In this document: piece by piece, positions 63,398 through 64,000 of the stretch | How positions within the stretch are numbered: position 1 is the first letter of the stretch | How the letters are laid out: the number at the start of each line of letters is the position of its first letter | NCBI GenBank assembly: GCA_017551095.1 | Contig: JAFZMQ010000032.1 | Coordinates: forward strand, 1-64,000 | Reading direction: 5' to 3' | DNA length: 64,000 bases | From: Clostridia bacterium | GTDB taxonomy: Bacteria; Bacillota; Clostridia; UBA1381 | Position numbers and translations under genes: made by a program | Notes under the pieces: generated by a model | The model's database searches: none | What the model was told of the DNA's origin: nothing | The model's input: the letters and a program-made list of their open reading frames with translations, nothing else

Positions 63398-64000
63398 TTA
63401 AAACAGTCCCATACCGCCGAACATTACGACAAGTGATGCAAACACAATAGATACCATAGACAGTAATTTTATTAGTATATTAACAGACGGACCTGCCGTG
63501 TCTTTAAACGGGTCTCCTACTGTATCGCCGACAACGGCCGCCTTATGATTTTCGCTGCCCTTTCCGCCAAAATTACCGCCCTCAATATACTTTTTGGCAT
63601 TATCCCATGCACCGCCTGAATTTGCCATCATAATTGCCAGACAGAAACCGGAAATCAAGGCTCCTGCCAACATTCCTACAACACCGTTACATCCAAGTAT
63701 GATTCCGACAAGGATAGGTGCTACAATGCCGAGTGCGGCAGGTAAAATCATTTCCTTTAAGGATGATTTTGCACATATATCTACGCATTTTTCATAATCA
63801 GCCTCTGCTTTTCCCTCCATAAGACCTTGTATTTCCTTAAACTGCCGTCTTACTTCAATAACAATTTTTTGTGCCGCACGACCAACCGCTTTCATGGTCA
63901 TAGCACTAAACAGGAACGGAAGCATAGCACCTATTAAAAGCCCTATAAGGACAGCCGGATTTGTGATTTCAAGCTGCAATTTATCAGGTGCAAGAGTTTG
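63398..64000 (-). CDS. hppA: Membrane-bound ion-translocating pyrophosphatase, C-terminal part
   Basis: The frame stays open to the window edge, leaving about 200 residues of the C terminus. Conserved segments [19 protein letters not shown] and [24 protein letters not shown] belong to the pyrophosphate-binding region of M-PPases; several membrane helices surround them. The enzyme couples pyrophosphate hydrolysis to H+ or Na+ export. The residues that decide ion type and potassium dependence lie outside the window. A terminator follows. Confidence 0.93.
   Translation of the reverse strand, partial: QTLAPDKLQLEITNPAVLIGLLIGAMLPFLFSAMTMKAVGRAAQKIVIEVRRQFKEIQGLMEGKAEADYEKCVDICAKSSLKEMILPAALGIVAPILVGIILGCNGVVGMLAGALISGFCLAIMMANSGGAWDNAKKYIEGGNFGGKGSENHKAAVVGDTVGDPFKDTAGPSVNILIKLLSMVSIVFASLVVMFGGMGLF

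Overview
The window reads as chromosomal core sequence from an AT-rich, low-GC Gram-positive bacterium of the class Clostridia (Bacillota), probably an uncultured gut-type Oscillospirales/Eubacteriales relative. The reasons are the CtsR-McsA-McsB-ClpC stress operon, HPr kinase, DivIVA/SepF/YlmH division genes, a glmS ribozyme, a TRAP (MtrB) homologue, a membrane pyrophosphatase, strong Shine-Dalgarno sites and TTGACA/TATAAT-type promoters. I see no prophage, insertion sequence, rRNA, tRNA or CRISPR array. Genes are densely packed and the only gap above 300 bases (20693-21131) is filled by a ribozyme and two promoters.

Layout. 1-4417 (+): aromatic amino acid operon, an AroE-AroK fusion (cut by the window edge), aroQ, aroA, tyrA and DAHP synthase. 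4477-8721 (-): clpC, mcsB, mcsA, ctsR behind a textbook promoter with a CtsR operator. 8887-13537 (+): RumA-like RNA methyltransferase, CDP-alcohol phosphatidyltransferase, a frameshifted alpha/beta hydrolase, an acyltransferase, thiamine pyrophosphokinase and BioY. 13546-20692 (-): dinB, DUF1294, then (after one + strand zinc-ribbon gene) kdgK-eda and glmM-glmS, with the glmS ribozyme upstream of glmS. 21132-34025 (+): one long arginine/carbamoyl-phosphate operon, argG-H-C-J-B-D-F-carA-carB, in which carB is fused in frame to dapF. 34053-57326 (-): glyA, a C-terminal processing protease, DUF1934, murI, ddl, rluD-type, lspA, ileS, divIVA, ylmH, sepF, yggS, an HlyD-like protein, engB, glucokinase, pfkA, a 58-residue protein, mtrB, dnaE, whiA, rapZ, murB and hprK. 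57548-62847 (+): rpmB, murA, an YycJ-type hydrolase, rlmH and a ClpE-like unfoldase. 62885-64000 (-): a small unknown gene behind a structured leader, and the 3' part of hppA.

How it fits together. The genes supply precursors (chorismate, arginine, carbamoyl phosphate, DAP, D-Ala, D-Glu, UDP-GlcNAc derivatives) for protein and wall synthesis, the division and wall machinery, and sugar control (glucokinase, PfkA, HPrK, KDG/KDPG route). Protein quality control is represented by ClpC with its arginine-kinase regulators and by a second Hsp100.

Most worth a second look: (1) a ~163-bp two-copy intergenic element (14746-14909 and 46936-47097) with a conserved fold, a possible pseudoknot and compensatory changes, placed in both cases over the start of the downstream gene; (2) a promoter-structured RNA-terminator unit at 63133-63321 in front of a 77-residue gene; (3) the CarB-DapF fusion, whose DapF half lacks the first catalytic cysteine; (4) a TRAP homologue with GAG triplets across its own ribosome binding site; (5) a short McsA lacking the N-terminal zinc finger. 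Everything here is from reading the sequence; no database search was run.
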